A model generated the notes under the pieces. It worked only from the letters and a program-made list of their open reading frames with translations. It made no database searches and had not been told where the DNA came from. This document shows positions 36,174 to 45,521 of a stretch of 64,000 nt of DNA, in pieces. This DNA comes from Streptococcus troglodytae (GTDB taxonomy: Bacteria > Bacillota > Bacilli > Lactobacillales > Streptococcaceae). The stretch is from contig NZ_AP014612.1 of assembly GCF_002355215.1 (NCBI RefSeq), forward strand, positions 1,302,001-1,366,000. Reading direction: 5' to 3'. The position numbers and the translations under genes are program-made. The stretch's first letter is position 1; each line of letters begins with the position of its first letter.

Positions 36174-37289
36174 TTAATCTTCAACAAAGTCACGTAATTG
36201 CTTGCTGCGACTAGGGTGACGCAGCTTGCGAAGTGCTTTAGCCTCAATTTGACGAATACGTTCACGAGTAACATCAAAGACTTTACCGACATCTTCAAGC
36301 GTCCGCATTTTTCCATCATCAAGCCCAAAACGCAGACGAAGGACATTTTCTTCACGATCAGTAAGAGTATCCAAAACTTCATCTAACTGCTCACGCAAGA
36401 CAACACGAGTTGTATAGTCAACGGGATTTTCGATCACTTCATCTTCAATAAAATCACCTAGATGGCTGTCATCTTCTTCACCAATTGGTGTTTCAAGAGA
36501 CACTGGTTCTTGAGCAATTTTTAAAATTTCACGCACTTTATCTGGTGTCATATCCATTCGCTCAGCAATTTGCTCCGGTGTTGGATCTTGACCTAGTTCT
36601 TGAAGAAGATTGCGCTGCTCACGCACCAGCTTATTGATCGTTTCCACCATATGCACTGGAATACGAATCGTACGTGCTTGGTCTGCAATGGCACGTGTGA
36701 TCGCTTGACGAATCCACCAAGTTGCATAGGTTGAAAACTTGAAACCTTTGGAATAATCAAATTTATCAACTGCCTTCATCAAACCCATATTACCTTCTTG
36801 AATGAGATCAAGAAACTGCATGCCGCGTCCTACGTATCGTTTTGCAATGGAAACAACCAAACGCAAATTAGCTTCTGCCAAGCGTTGCTTTGCTTCAAGA
36901 TCGCCATTTTCAACAGCAATAGCTAGTTCTTTTTCTTCTTCATTAGTCAAAAGAGGAACAACGCCAATTTCTTTTAAATACATGCGGACAGGATCATTAA
37001 CCTTGGCAGAGTTACTGCCCAATAATTCTTCATCGGTTAATTCTTCTGGTTTAATTTCTTCAACAGCATATTTGGTAGAAGGATTGCCTTCTCTGTCAGT
37101 AATTGAGATACCACCATCTGTCAAACGTTCCAACAAATCATCAATCTGCTCTGCTTCAAGTTCAAAAGGGATAACTAATTTTTCAGTAACTTCATCATCA
37201 ACAGCAACTCCCTCTTTTTTATGGTTGCGAATAAAATCTGCAACTTGAACATTAAAAGTACTTGATGTTTTTTTCTTATTATTTACCAT
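36174..37289 (-). CDS. rpoD: Primary RNA polymerase sigma factor (sigma 70/A)
   Basis: 371 aa, the short Firmicute form. Region 1.2 begins about residue 95 ([11 protein letters not shown]), region 2 contains [18 protein letters not shown], region 3 [14 protein letters not shown] and region 4.2 [20 protein letters not shown]. It directs housekeeping transcription; the TTGACA/TATAAT promoters listed here match it. It lies seven bases after dnaG. Confidence 0.98.
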   Translation of the reverse strand: MVNNKKKTSSTFNVQVADFIRNHKKEGVAVDDEVTEKLVIPFELEAEQIDDLLERLTDGGISITDREGNPSTKYAVEEIKPEELTDEELLGSNSAKVNDPVRMYLKEIGVVPLLTNEEEKELAIAVENGDLEAKQRLAEANLRLVVSIAKRYVGRGMQFLDLIQEGNMGLMKAVDKFDYSKGFKFSTYATWWIRQAITRAIADQARTIRIPVHMVETINKLVREQRNLLQELGQDPTPEQIAERMDMTPDKVREILKIAQEPVSLETPIGEEDDSHLGDFIEDEVIENPVDYTTRVVLREQLDEVLDTLTDREENVLRLRFGLDDGKMRTLEDVGKVFDVTRERIRQIEAKALRKLRHPSRSKQLRDFVED

Positions 37290-37296
37290 TTTTCCT

Positions 37297-39075
37297 CTAT
37301 TCCATATTTCTTTTTTGAGCGATCAGGGCTGCTAACCCCTCAACTGCAGTATCTACATCACCATGATTACTACTCTCTCGAATGGCTTTGCTTTGTTTGC
37401 GCATTTCTTGTCGCTGCAAACATTTATCAATTTGATCTTCAATCTGCCTAATTTCACCTTCAGAAATTTCTTCAGGAAGATTTTCTTCTAAAACACGATA
37501 ATAAGTTTCCTGAAGCTGATTGGAAAGCTGAGACAAATCATAAGCATTAATCTCACCATTAGTTTTGAGAATTTGATAAAGCTCTTGTAATTCTGGCGTT
37601 GTAAATTTAAAATGAGCACGATTACGAAATTCATTCAAGAGGTAATCGTGGTGAAGTAAGCGGTGGAATAATTGACTCTCGGCTTTAGTCAAAGCGGTTA
37701 GCTGTTTAGTTACCGGCAAATCTACTAAAACCTGCTGCTTGGCTGACTCTTGTTCGCTGATTTGTGAACGCATTTGCAGCCGTTCATTATTAACTGCTTG
37801 TTCAAGCTGTAAATAATCAAAATCTGGTAGAAACTCAGCTACTTTATTAATATAGGTATTCTGAGCTGTTATAGACGGCGAAGCAGCAATAACCTTAGCT
37901 ATCTTTTCGACATAGTCAATTTCCGCTTGCAAGTTATCAATATTTTCAGGTTTTAGATGTTCAATCCAAAACTCAGCACTGCTAATCCTTGCTTGTTTTA
38001 ACAGCTTTTTTAATTCCTCTTCTGAATTTTCCTTGATAAATTCATCTGGATCCATTTGTCCGGGAATTCTAACAATTTCCACCGCCATATTAGACAGCAA
38101 GTCCAATGATTTAGCAATAGCATTTTGTCCAGCTTTATCACCATCATAGGTCAAAATAACTTTTTTAGTAAATTTTCTTAAATGCTTAACATGTTCTGGT
38201 GTTAGCGCTGTTCCCATAGAAGCAACGGCATTAGGAATACCCGCACGATAGGCCGCAATAACATCCATAAAGCCTTCCATGAGATAGAGCTCATATTCTT
38301 TTTTAGCTGCAGCCTTAGCCTTATCCAAATGATAAAGTTCGTAAGATTTATTAAAAATGACTGTTGAACGCGTATTCTTATACTTTGCTAATTTTTTAGA
38401 AATATCTTCTTCTGTCCAAATCCGTCCTGAAAAACCTATAATGTGTCCAAATTCATCAGTCAAAGGAAACATGATCCGATTACGAAAAGCATCATAAATG
38501 GAATTGTTATCTGACAGATTAAACAAACCTGAATTAATAATTGTATCTTCATCATATTTTTTGAGCATGGCTTGATACAGATAATCATACTCATTTGGAG
38601 CCAAACCTATTTTGAAATAGGTGATAAGTTCATCTGTCAAACCTCTCTGATAAAGGTACTGTCGTGCAGTTTCTCCAACTTTCGTCGTCTTCAAAACAGC
38701 TTGATAGAACTTGTTCGCATCTTCATTGATATTAAAAAGTTTTTGATGTGGATGTTTCTTTTTAACTTCTTGACTCTTATCTTGAATAGTAACATTAATA
38801 CCTGAACGCTCAGCTAAAACCTGAACGCTTTCCAGAAAGCTAATATTGCGATAATCCTCAATAAATTTAAAAACATCTCCTGAGCGGCCACAACCAAAGC
38901 AATGAAAAAATTGACGATCTTCAATAACATTAAAAGAAGGTGTCTTTTCTTTGTGAAAAGGACAAAGTCCTAAATAATTACGACCGGAGCGTGAAAGACT
39001 GACAACTTCACCAATAACATCAACGATGTTAATACTGTCTTTGATTTCTTTGATCTTTTCTTTATCAACAACCAG
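37297..39075 (-). CDS. dnaG: DNA primase, probable CTG start
   Basis: 592 aa. The open frame starts after a TGA at 39081-39079 and has no ATG, GTG or TTG until deep inside the gene (38694), which would delete the zinc domain. The zinc-binding CHC2 domain is intact in that upstream part: [11 protein letters not shown] and [13 protein letters not shown]. The Toprim domain follows near residue 260 ([18 protein letters not shown], then [12 protein letters not shown]), with a C-terminal helicase-binding region. GGAGGTGAT lies five bases before the CTG at 39075, which reads [14 protein letters not shown] take CTG as the start. It is the first gene of the dnaG-rpoD operon. Confidence 0.9.
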   Translation of the reverse strand: MVVDKEKIKEIKDSINIVDVIGEVVSLSRSGRNYLGLCPFHKEKTPSFNVIEDRQFFHCFGCGRSGDVFKFIEDYRNISFLESVQVLAERSGINVTIQDKSQEVKKKHPHQKLFNINEDANKFYQAVLKTTKVGETARQYLYQRGLTDELITYFKIGLAPNEYDYLYQAMLKKYDEDTIINSGLFNLSDNNSIYDAFRNRIMFPLTDEFGHIIGFSGRIWTEEDISKKLAKYKNTRSTVIFNKSYELYHLDKAKAAAKKEYELYLMEGFMDVIAAYRAGIPNAVASMGTALTPEHVKHLRKFTKKVILTYDGDKAGQNAIAKSLDLLSNMAVEIVRIPGQMDPDEFIKENSEEELKKLLKQARISSAEFWIEHLKPENIDNLQAEIDYVEKIAKVIAASPSITAQNTYINKVAEFLPDFDYLQLEQAVNNERLQMRSQISEQESAKQQVLVDLPVTKQLTALTKAESQLFHRLLHHDYLLNEFRNRAHFKFTTPELQELYQILKTNGEINAYDLSQLSNQLQETYYRVLEENLPEEISEGEIRQIEDQIDKCLQRQEMRKQSKAIRESSNHGDVDTAVEGLAALIAQKRNME

Positions 39076-39120
39076 AAGTCATCACCTCCACCTCAAAAGT
39101 GCTTTTTAGCATTGCCTTTT

Positions 39121-39149
39121 ATTATAACATTTTAGAAGTTTCTTGTAAA
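39121..39149 (-). promoter_or_regulatory. dnaG-rpoD operon promoter
   Basis: On the minus strand TTTACA (39149-39144), 17 bases, extended TGTTATAAT (TATAAT at 39126-39121). It lies 46 bases upstream of the CTG start. Confidence 0.75.
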
Positions 39150-39162
39150 ATAAATGATAGGC

Positions 39163-39210
39163 AAAAAGCACTTTCAGGGTTAAGTTTAGACTTTAACCTG
39201 AAAGTGCTTT
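39163..39210 (-). terminator. Terminator of the beta-helix gene
   Basis: AAAGCACTTTCAGG pairs with CCTGAAAGTGCTTT and TTAA with TTAA inside, followed by TT on the minus strand. A strong stem, directly after the stop at 39229. Confidence 0.85.
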
Positions 39211-39228
39211 ATAACAACTTTTCATTAC

Positions 39229-40746
39229 TTAACTAATAGAATTGGCATAGACAGCATTGTTATAATTTGATTTTAGGTGAATGGCTTTAAAAATCCACGC
39301 CTCGCTTTTGCCATTTTGATTGAAACGGCTGACCAAAGAGTTACTAAAAACATTATCATAAATTTTGACAAGGCCAACATCAGAAGAATGCTGTCCGATA
39401 GTTCCGCTGTATGCTATTATCTTGCCATGACTGTCTATATAAGGAACAAAAGAGTTATTAGCAATCGTGATGTTATTGCACAACTGCTTCTCTTTATTAT
39501 AATTTTCATAATTTGGATCAATAGTCTTTATCAACCCACCATCCCAAACACCGCTAGACTCAGCGGCATCCAGCTGAATAACTTCTGCATAAAAATCATG
39601 AAGATCTGCATTATCATCAATCTTACTGACATTAGTTAATTCAGGGGCATAGCCAGTAAATTGATTTCCTTCAAAAGTTGAATTTTGCAAGGAACCTAAG
39701 TCAAAAATGTGGCTTCCTTTTTTATGCACCATGGTAAAACTATTGTTACAAATTTTCCAATTATCACCATGATCAGCCATAATCATAAACTGATTTCCTT
39801 TTTCTAAATCACTGGCTTTTATATTGATATTGCGCATGGTGAAATTCTTTACACCATCACTAGCTGATGTCCCAGTTGCAAAAGCAAACCAATAAGCCGT
39901 TCCTTCAACCAAAAGTGTCGTATTATCTCCACGAATTTCAGTATCAGATGTTAAAGTGATATAGTCCTTGTCTGGTGTCTGACTGCCAATCTTAAATTCA
40001 CCGTTTGGCAAACTTAAGATAGTACCAGAATGTTGTTTAGCATATGCAAAAGCTTGTTTAAGAATCTCATTATTTTGAGCTGCAGTATTTTCTGATTTTA
40101 GCTGAACTTCATAAACCCTATCCAAATCTTTTTCTTGAATATTCGTCACCTTGCCGCCCTCATCAAAGGTGATGTCATACTTATAGCCACCTGTGGTATT
40201 GCTATGATTATAAGAAATATGGTCGATTTTACCAGCTGAAGCACGATAATCCGTTAAACTGCTACCATCCAAATCAGCTGTCGCAGAGGATTTTAATTTG
40301 ACAATTTGACCTTTACTATACTTTGATCTTTTCGTTTTAACTAGGTCTTTTTCTTGAACATATTTCAAAGCTTTACCATTATCAAATGTAACTTCATAAC
40401 TATAATAACGCTTTTGACGACTGTCCCTTTGTGATGTTATTTTTTTAACTGTCCCAATCCAATTTTGGTAATGAGACAGCCCCTTTCCAAGACTGTCTTT
40501 TTTAGCTGAGGAACTGATCTGAACCTTTTCACCTGAATAGTAACGTGCTGTTTGTTCCATCTTCTTACCAAAAGGAAAGGAAATAGTTATCGATTTATTG
40601 ATTTTTTCAAGATGAAGACTCTTAGCAAGTACTCCAAAAGAATTGGTAAATGCTAAGAGTAAAACGGCTGATGCGACAAAAAGAGTCAAGATAATGATTT
40701 CATTTTTTCGAACCAGCCCTTTTCGCTGACGTTTTCTATTCTTCAT
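39229..40746 (-). CDS. Secreted or membrane-anchored right-handed beta-helix protein
   Basis: 505 aa. One N-terminal hydrophobic segment (about 16-37, IIILTLFVASAVLLLAFTNS) after a very basic start acts as signal or anchor. Two related modules of about 70 residues follow (each ending FDxGxxxxYxQEKDL or similar: ALKYVQEKDL, KVTNIQEKDL). From about residue 215 the sequence looks like a pectate-lyase-type parallel beta-helix: AFAYAKQHSGTILSLPNGEF, RNINIKASD, NNSFTMVHKKG, NNITIANNSF. Such folds often bind or cleave polysaccharide, but no catalytic set can be named. It has its own terminator. Unknown function. Confidence 0.8.
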   Translation of the reverse strand: MKNRKRQRKGLVRKNEIIILTLFVASAVLLLAFTNSFGVLAKSLHLEKINKSITISFPFGKKMEQTARYYSGEKVQISSSAKKDSLGKGLSHYQNWIGTVKKITSQRDSRQKRYYSYEVTFDNGKALKYVQEKDLVKTKRSKYSKGQIVKLKSSATADLDGSSLTDYRASAGKIDHISYNHSNTTGGYKYDITFDEGGKVTNIQEKDLDRVYEVQLKSENTAAQNNEILKQAFAYAKQHSGTILSLPNGEFKIGSQTPDKDYITLTSDTEIRGDNTTLLVEGTAYWFAFATGTSASDGVKNFTMRNINIKASDLEKGNQFMIMADHGDNWKICNNSFTMVHKKGSHIFDLGSLQNSTFEGNQFTGYAPELTNVSKIDDNADLHDFYAEVIQLDAAESSGVWDGGLIKTIDPNYENYNKEKQLCNNITIANNSFVPYIDSHGKIIAYSGTIGQHSSDVGLVKIYDNVFSNSLVSRFNQNGKSEAWIFKAIHLKSNYNNAVYANSIS

Positions 40747-40845
40747 TTTCTTCCTTTCAGTAAATTAATGATAATATTGTAGCATACTTTCATTTTAGCA
40801 GCATTTCAATTTTACCACAATTTTGAAAAAAGTGAAGCATAAGTA

Positions 40846-40874
40846 TTGTAAAACCTAGTGTCTTCCTGTATAAT
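40846..40874 (+). promoter_or_regulatory. mscL promoter
   Basis: TTGTAA (40846-40851), 17 bases, TATAAT (40869-40874). Confidence 0.75.
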
Positions 40875-40905
40875 AAGAATCTGATGAAAAGAAAGGAAAT
40901 CTAAA

Positions 40906-41289
40906 ATGATCAAAGAATTGAAAGATTTTTTATTTAAGGGTAACGTCCTAGATCTTGCAGTAGCTGTTGTTATGGGGGCTGCTTTTAACGCCATTATCAC
41001 TTCCTTAGTTTCGGATGTTATTACTCCCCTATTCCTCAACCCAGTTTTAAAAGCTGCCAATGTTAAAAATATTGCTCAGCTTTCATGGAACGGTGTTGCA
41101 TATGGCAGTTTCTTAAGTGCAGTTATCAACTTTCTTATCGTTGGTACAACACTTTTCTTCGTTGTTAAAGCTGCAAACAAAGCAGTATCGCTTGGCAAGA
41201 AACAAGAGGAAGAAGCTGCAACTGAAACTAACCCAACTGAAGTCGAATTGCTTGCTGATATTAAGGCACTTCTTGAAAAACAAAACTAA
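40906..41289 (+). CDS. mscL: Large-conductance mechanosensitive channel
   Basis: 127 aa. The N-terminal helix and first membrane segment FKGNVLDLAVAVVMGAAFNA are diagnostic, followed by a second segment near 70-95 and a charged C-terminal helix (EVELLADIKALLEKQN). It forms a homopentamer that opens on membrane tension. AAAGGA lies about eight bases before the ATG. Single gene with promoter and terminator. Confidence 0.97.
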   Translation: MIKELKDFLFKGNVLDLAVAVVMGAAFNAIITSLVSDVITPLFLNPVLKAANVKNIAQLSWNGVAYGSFLSAVINFLIVGTTLFFVVKAANKAVSLGKKQEEEAATETNPTEVELLADIKALLEKQN

Positions 41290-41318
41290 CATAGCTTGCT
41301 TCAATAGGCTGGCAGAAC

Positions 41319-41351
41319 AAAAACAAACTTCTTGTCGAGGTTTGTTTTTTT
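41319..41351 (+). terminator. mscL terminator
   Basis: AAACAAACTTC, five-base loop, GAGGTTTGTTT, then seven Ts. Confidence 0.85.
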
Positions 41352-41408
41352 ATGAATTCTTAATGAGATTAAACTGATGCAGAAAATCGTTTATTCGAAT
41401 TTTGCAAC

Positions 41409-41432
41409 AAAAAACAGGTCAGACCTGTTTTT
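41409..41432 (-). terminator. rpsU terminator
   Basis: AAAAACAGGT with ACCTGTTTTT, T runs on both sides, so it may also stop readthrough from mscL. Confidence 0.8.
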
Positions 41433-41444
41433 AATTTAATCACT

Positions 41445-41621
41445 TTAGAATTTTTTACGTTTGCGAGCTGCTTCTGATTTGCGTTTACGCTTTACAGAAG
41501 GTTTTTCGTAGAATTCACGTTTACGTGATTCTTGAAGTGTACCAGCTTTAGTTACAGAACGTTTGAAACGACGAAGAGCATCGTCAAGTGATTCATTTTT
41601 GCGCACTACTGTCTTTGACAT
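41445..41621 (-). CDS. rpsU: 30S ribosomal protein S21
   Basis: 58 aa from the ATG at 41621. [20 protein letters not shown] and the very basic C-terminus [16 protein letters not shown] identify it. GGGGAG precedes the ATG; eight extra upstream codons have no support. Confidence 0.97.
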
Positions 41622-41669
41622 GTATCTCACTCCCCTCAATTTCATTGTAACATTTACACGTTCTTAAAC

Positions 41670-41699
41670 ATTATACAAAAATACGATGATAAATGTCAA
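41670..41699 (-). promoter_or_regulatory. rpsU promoter
   Basis: On the minus strand consensus TTGACA (41699-41694), 18 bases, TATAAT (41675-41670). Confidence 0.85.
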
Positions 41700-41834
41700 G
41701 ACGTTTTCAAACCATTTTAAAACTATTTTCAAAAAATAAGGCAACAATTAAAAGTTATTGCTCTGCTATTTCTCATAAATAAACGATTTCCCATATAGAA
41801 AATGGTATTAATAGCGCTAATCTTTTAACTGCAG

Positions 41835-41865
41835 AGAAAAAGCAAGGCATCTAAACTTGCTTTTC
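41835..41865 (-). terminator. Terminator after the amino-acid binding lipoprotein gene
   Basis: On the minus strand GAAAAGCAAG, ten-base loop, CTTGCTTTTTC. It follows the stop at 41876 by about ten bases. Confidence 0.85.
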
Positions 41866-41875
41866 GATTTATTAA

Positions 41876-42688
41876 TCAATCCACTTGCTGACCAGTTAAT
41901 TTAACAGCATCGCTGATAAACTGCTTGTATTTATCTTCTTTTTTGAGTTTCTTAATAACCTTATTCACTGTCTTAGCTAATTGACCGCTGTCTTTGGGCA
42001 AGGCAACTGCTTTGGCATCTCCTTCGCCTGTTTTTAAGGCAACTTTGGCAAGAACCAAATCACTATTTTGAGACACATAGCCTTCTGCTACTGGTTTTTC
42101 AAGATCAACAGCATCAACCTGACCAGATTTGAGCTCATTAACAGCTTCACCCATCGAAGTCAAAGAGGTAATGTTTGATTGCTTTAATTGATTTTTGGCT
42201 AATCCTTCTTCAATCGTTCCTTTTTGAACAGCTACTTTAGTCTTATTGAAAGAAGAAATTGTTGTATATTTGTTCAAATCAGACTTTTTAATAAGAATAG
42301 CGTTTTCCGTTTTATAATAAGCTTCTGAAAAGTCATAAGCTTGAGCACGTTCCTTGGTATAAGATAAACCAGAGATAGCTATGTCTGCTTTTCCTGTTTT
42401 TAAACTGGACAAGACATTATCAAAACTCATGGAAGACAATTCCAATTTCACTCCCAATTCTTTAGCAATTGCTTTTGCCAGCTCAATATCAGCACCAACA
42501 ACAGTATCCTTACCATTCACAAGAGCCTTGAACTCAAAAGGTGCATAGTCCGGACTAACAGCAACAACTAACTTTTTCTTTTCTTTAATATCATCCTGTA
42601 AATTTTTTGAATTGGAAGAACTGCAAGCTACTAAAGTAAATACAGCCGTAAAACTCAATAAACCTAAAACTAATTTTTTAAATGTCAT
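41876..42688 (-). CDS. Amino-acid ABC transporter substrate-binding lipoprotein
   Basis: 270 aa. Signal peptide with lipobox LVACSSS (Cys22), so a LspA substrate. SBP family 3 domain: VVAVSPDYAPFEFKALVNGK, DIELAKAIAKELGV, DIAISGLSYTKERAQAYDFS. Members bind polar amino acids or cystine. No permease or ATPase gene lies next to it, so it must use a transporter encoded elsewhere, possibly GlnPQ-like. It follows the aminotransferase gene by about 47 bases in the same direction, and a second, broken homologue lies upstream of that. Confidence 0.92.
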   Translation of the reverse strand: MTFKKLVLGLLSFTAVFTLVACSSSNSKNLQDDIKEKKKLVVAVSPDYAPFEFKALVNGKDTVVGADIELAKAIAKELGVKLELSSMSFDNVLSSLKTGKADIAISGLSYTKERAQAYDFSEAYYKTENAILIKKSDLNKYTTISSFNKTKVAVQKGTIEEGLAKNQLKQSNITSLTSMGEAVNELKSGQVDAVDLEKPVAEGYVSQNSDLVLAKVALKTGEGDAKAVALPKDSGQLAKTVNKVIKKLKKEDKYKQFISDAVKLTGQQVD

Positions 42689-42735
42689 TCTTTCCTCTTT
42701 TCTATTAACCTAAATCTATTTTAAGTGATCTTTGC

Positions 42736-43857
42736 CTATTCGTCAAATTGCCGCAAGCATTGAGATAACCTTGTTAAACCAGCCTTTAAAATCTCTTTAT
42801 CACCACAATAACCCAGACGAACATGCCCCTCGATATCAAAACGATTACCAGGAACCAAAAGCACACCATAATCTGATAAAAGCTTTAGGCAAAAGGTTTC
42901 AATAGGCATCGGAACATTAAGCTTAATAAGCGAAGTCGAAACATGATCCGGTAAAATAGCCTGAGCATGCGGTTCTTTAGCCAGCCAATCTTGCAGAATT
43001 TGTAGATTATCGGCCACAATCTTTTGATTTCTCTGAATAATTTCCTGACGGTGTTTTAAAGCAAAACTTGCCAACATATCAGCAAAAACACCAGCACAAA
43101 TCATGGTATAATCACGGTAATCTCTCAAAATAGCTGTTATTTTTTTGTTAGAGGCTACCCAGCCAATGCGGATTCCCGGCAGAGAGTAAGCTTTTGACAA
43201 GCTATCTACAGAAATGCCTTTATCATATAAATCAACAATAGCAGGAATATCTCTATCAGATGCAAAAGATTTATAAACCTCATCTGACAAGATATAAGCA
43301 TTGCAAGATTCGGCAATAGCAACTAATTCTTTCAGATAGGACTCATCCATAATAGCACCTGTTGGATTGTTGGCATTATTGATACAGATCATCTTAGTAT
43401 TGGGACGAATGAGCTGCCGTAACTCATCTAAATCTGGCAGCCACTTATTTTCTTCCTTAATCTGCCACAAATCAACCTGAGCGCCTAATGATTTAGGAAT
43501 ATCATAGAGCTGTTGATAGGTTGGATACATTGAAATAACATGATCTTCTGGTTCAATCAAAGCATAGAGAGCCAACATATTTGCTCCGGTGGCACCATTG
43601 GTTTGTAAAACCTGTTCCGCTTGAATAGTCTTATAAAGTTTACAAACCTCAGCTTTAAATTGAGGTGAGCCTTCTATCCAGCCATAGTCCAATTTCTTCT
43701 GCCCTAATTCTTGAAAAAAGGCAGTTAAATCTTGCTGGGTTAATTGAAATAATTCTTCCAAAGTTAAGGCAGCAACAGACACACCAGCAATGTCGTAGGC
43801 GGCATCTTTTTCATGGACATTAAGCCACTCCTCCACTCCAAAACGTGGTAACTTCAT
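42736..43857 (-). CDS. PLP-dependent aminotransferase (class I/II)
   Basis: 373 aa from the ATG at 43857. Fold-type I features: GATGANMLALYALIEP, NNANNPTGAIMDE, SDEVYKSF and the PLP lysine in VDSLSKAYSLPGIRIGW, plus the C-terminal Arg in HVRLGYC. This pattern matches the aspartate/aromatic/cystathionine-lyase-like subgroup; the substrate is unknown. Flanked by two amino-acid binding lipoprotein genes, it probably acts on the imported amino acid. A longer in-frame start (43914) has poor support. Confidence 0.88.
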   Translation of the reverse strand: MKLPRFGVEEWLNVHEKDAAYDIAGVSVAALTLEELFQLTQQDLTAFFQELGQKKLDYGWIEGSPQFKAEVCKLYKTIQAEQVLQTNGATGANMLALYALIEPEDHVISMYPTYQQLYDIPKSLGAQVDLWQIKEENKWLPDLDELRQLIRPNTKMICINNANNPTGAIMDESYLKELVAIAESCNAYILSDEVYKSFASDRDIPAIVDLYDKGISVDSLSKAYSLPGIRIGWVASNKKITAILRDYRDYTMICAGVFADMLASFALKHRQEIIQRNQKIVADNLQILQDWLAKEPHAQAILPDHVSTSLIKLNVPMPIETFCLKLLSDYGVLLVPGNRFDIEGHVRLGYCGDKEILKAGLTRLSQCLRQFDE

Positions 43858-43953
43858 TTTGACTCCTTCGTTCTTTCTCATATTGATAATACTTAATAAG
43901 CAGGAACTTGTCAATCTCTAAGGAGACTTTCAGACTTTCAGATATAAATAAAA

Positions 43954-44001
43954 GCGGGATAGACAGGCATGATTGCTGTGCAACTTGCCTGTCTATCCCA
44001 G
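43954..44001 (-). terminator. 14-bp hairpin, possible terminator and repeat-family member
   Basis: GGGATAGACAGGCA (43956-43969) pairs perfectly with TGCCTGTCTATCCC (43986-43999); on the minus strand it is followed by GCTTTTATTT. The loop resembles that of the hairpin at 55647-55687. Confidence 0.65.
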
Positions 44002-44083
44002 CATCCAACTCTTTAGCATCTTATTTCTGATGATTGACTATTTCATACTCCAACTATAAATTGTGAAAAGTTTTACCTAAATT

Positions 44084-44894
44084 TTATTTTCCACCTGATA
44101 CAGATAAATTATAGGCATCTTTGACGAACTTATCAATCTTATTTGCTTTTTAAGTTTTTGATAACTTTATCTACTTTCTTCTTAAGTGTACTACTTCCCT
44201 TAGGCATAGCTACAGCATAAGCATCTGATGAACTTGATTTTAACTTAATTTGAGCAATAGCTAAATCATCATTTTTAGCAACATAACCTTCTGCAATTGG
44301 CTTTTCTAAAACAACACCATTGACTTGACCTGATTTCAATTCATTAATCATTTCACCATTTTGAACAAGAGAAACGATTTTAGCACCTGTTAATTGCTCC
44401 TTAGCAACGGTTTCTTGAATTGTTCCTTTTTGAGTGGCTACTGATAAACCTTTGAAGGAATTAGTTTTCTTATATTTAGCTAATTCTGATTTTTTAACAA
44501 TAACAACATTGACAGATTCATAATAAGTATCTGAAAAGTCATAAACTTTTTGACGTTCTTTGGTGGCAGAAATTCCTGAAATACCAAGATCTGCTTTGCC
44601 AGATTGAACACTGGACAACACATTATTGAAAGACATAGCAGAAAACTCAACTTTGACCCCCAATTCTTTGGCAATAGCCTTGGCGATTTCAACATCGGCA
44701 CCAACAATCGTATCTTTACCATTGACCAAAGTTTTAAACTCAAATGGTGCAAACTCAGGATTCATGGCGACAACAATTTTGCCCTTATCCTTAATTTTTG
44801 TAGGGAATCATCCTTAGATGACGAACTACAGGCAGCAAGGGCGACTAATGTTAAAGCAGCAATGATTCCCAACAAAATTTTTTTAGTTTTTCAT
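44084..44894 (-). pseudogene. Amino-acid binding lipoprotein, frameshifted three times
   Basis: A promoter and a good ATG (44894) precede MKN-stop. Removing one A gives MKTKKILLGIIAALTLVA, then LAAC, a proper lipoprotein signal. A second indel near 44800 (one A short) leads to the main frame (NPEFAPFEFKTLVNGKDTIV to LKSK at 44139), and a third near 44142 restores a C-terminus ending SVSGGK at 44084. The body is a family 3 SBP, close to the intact gene at 41876-42688. Upstream of the aminotransferase, it would be the first gene of that operon. Whether the breaks are real needs resequencing. Confidence 0.8.
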
Positions 44895-44928
44895 GATATC
44901 CCTCAATTCTTATTTGTAAGCTAAAACT

Positions 44929-44957
44929 ATTTTAATTTATATTTATTCATTTGTCAA
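44929..44957 (-). promoter_or_regulatory. Promoter of the lipoprotein-aminotransferase group
   Basis: On the minus strand consensus TTGACA (44957-44952), 17 bases, TAAAAT (44934-44929). Confidence 0.8.
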
Positions 44958-45000
44958 GTATTTTTTTATAAAAATCCATTATATCTTAAAATAGCGCTTC

Positions 45001-45464
45001 TTACCAAAACTCTTTTACAAAATCATCTGCTAGGCGTTCACGATAAAAGAGTTCAGATAAGTTTTTTCTTCAAACACGCGCAGCAGATTAAGCATATCAT
45101 AAGCCAAATTGAGCTCTGCCAACTCTTTTCTTGCTACCCAACGTACTTTCCCTTCTTTAGAAGAACGCAGTTCACCTTCAAAATCAGATGTCCGATAAAG
45201 AAAAACCAGATAACGAACATCTTCCTTAGTATACCAATGCTTCATCCCAACCAACTGTGGATGACGGATAGTTAAGCCTGTCTCTTCTTTGACTTCGCGA
45301 ATAACAGATTCCACTAAACCTTCATGTTCTTCAATGTGCCCGCCAGGCAGAGCCGCACCAGACCAAGAATAACGCTTAGGATCACGAATTTGCATGACAA
45401 TATTTCCATTGCCATCTTCAATTAAACACATATTAGTTAAGATGACTTGAGAGGTACGGGACAC
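45001..45464 (-). CDS. MutT-type Nudix hydrolase, C-terminus frameshifted
   Basis: As written the frame stops at 45030 (144 aa, ending TYLNSFIVNA). One extra A in the six-A run at 45062-45067 gives NLSELFYRERLADDFVKEFW and a stop at 45001, which reads like the true end. The Nudix box is intact: GGHIEEHEGLVESVIREVKE, then ETGL. The group includes 8-oxo-dGTP diphosphatases, substrate not proven. Only the last 12 or so residues change, so the enzyme may still work. Confidence 0.82.
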
Positions 45465-45521
45465 GGGGTTCTCCTTTATGATTCTTTTAATTGATGGAAT
45501 CCATTATAACATAGTTAACAC

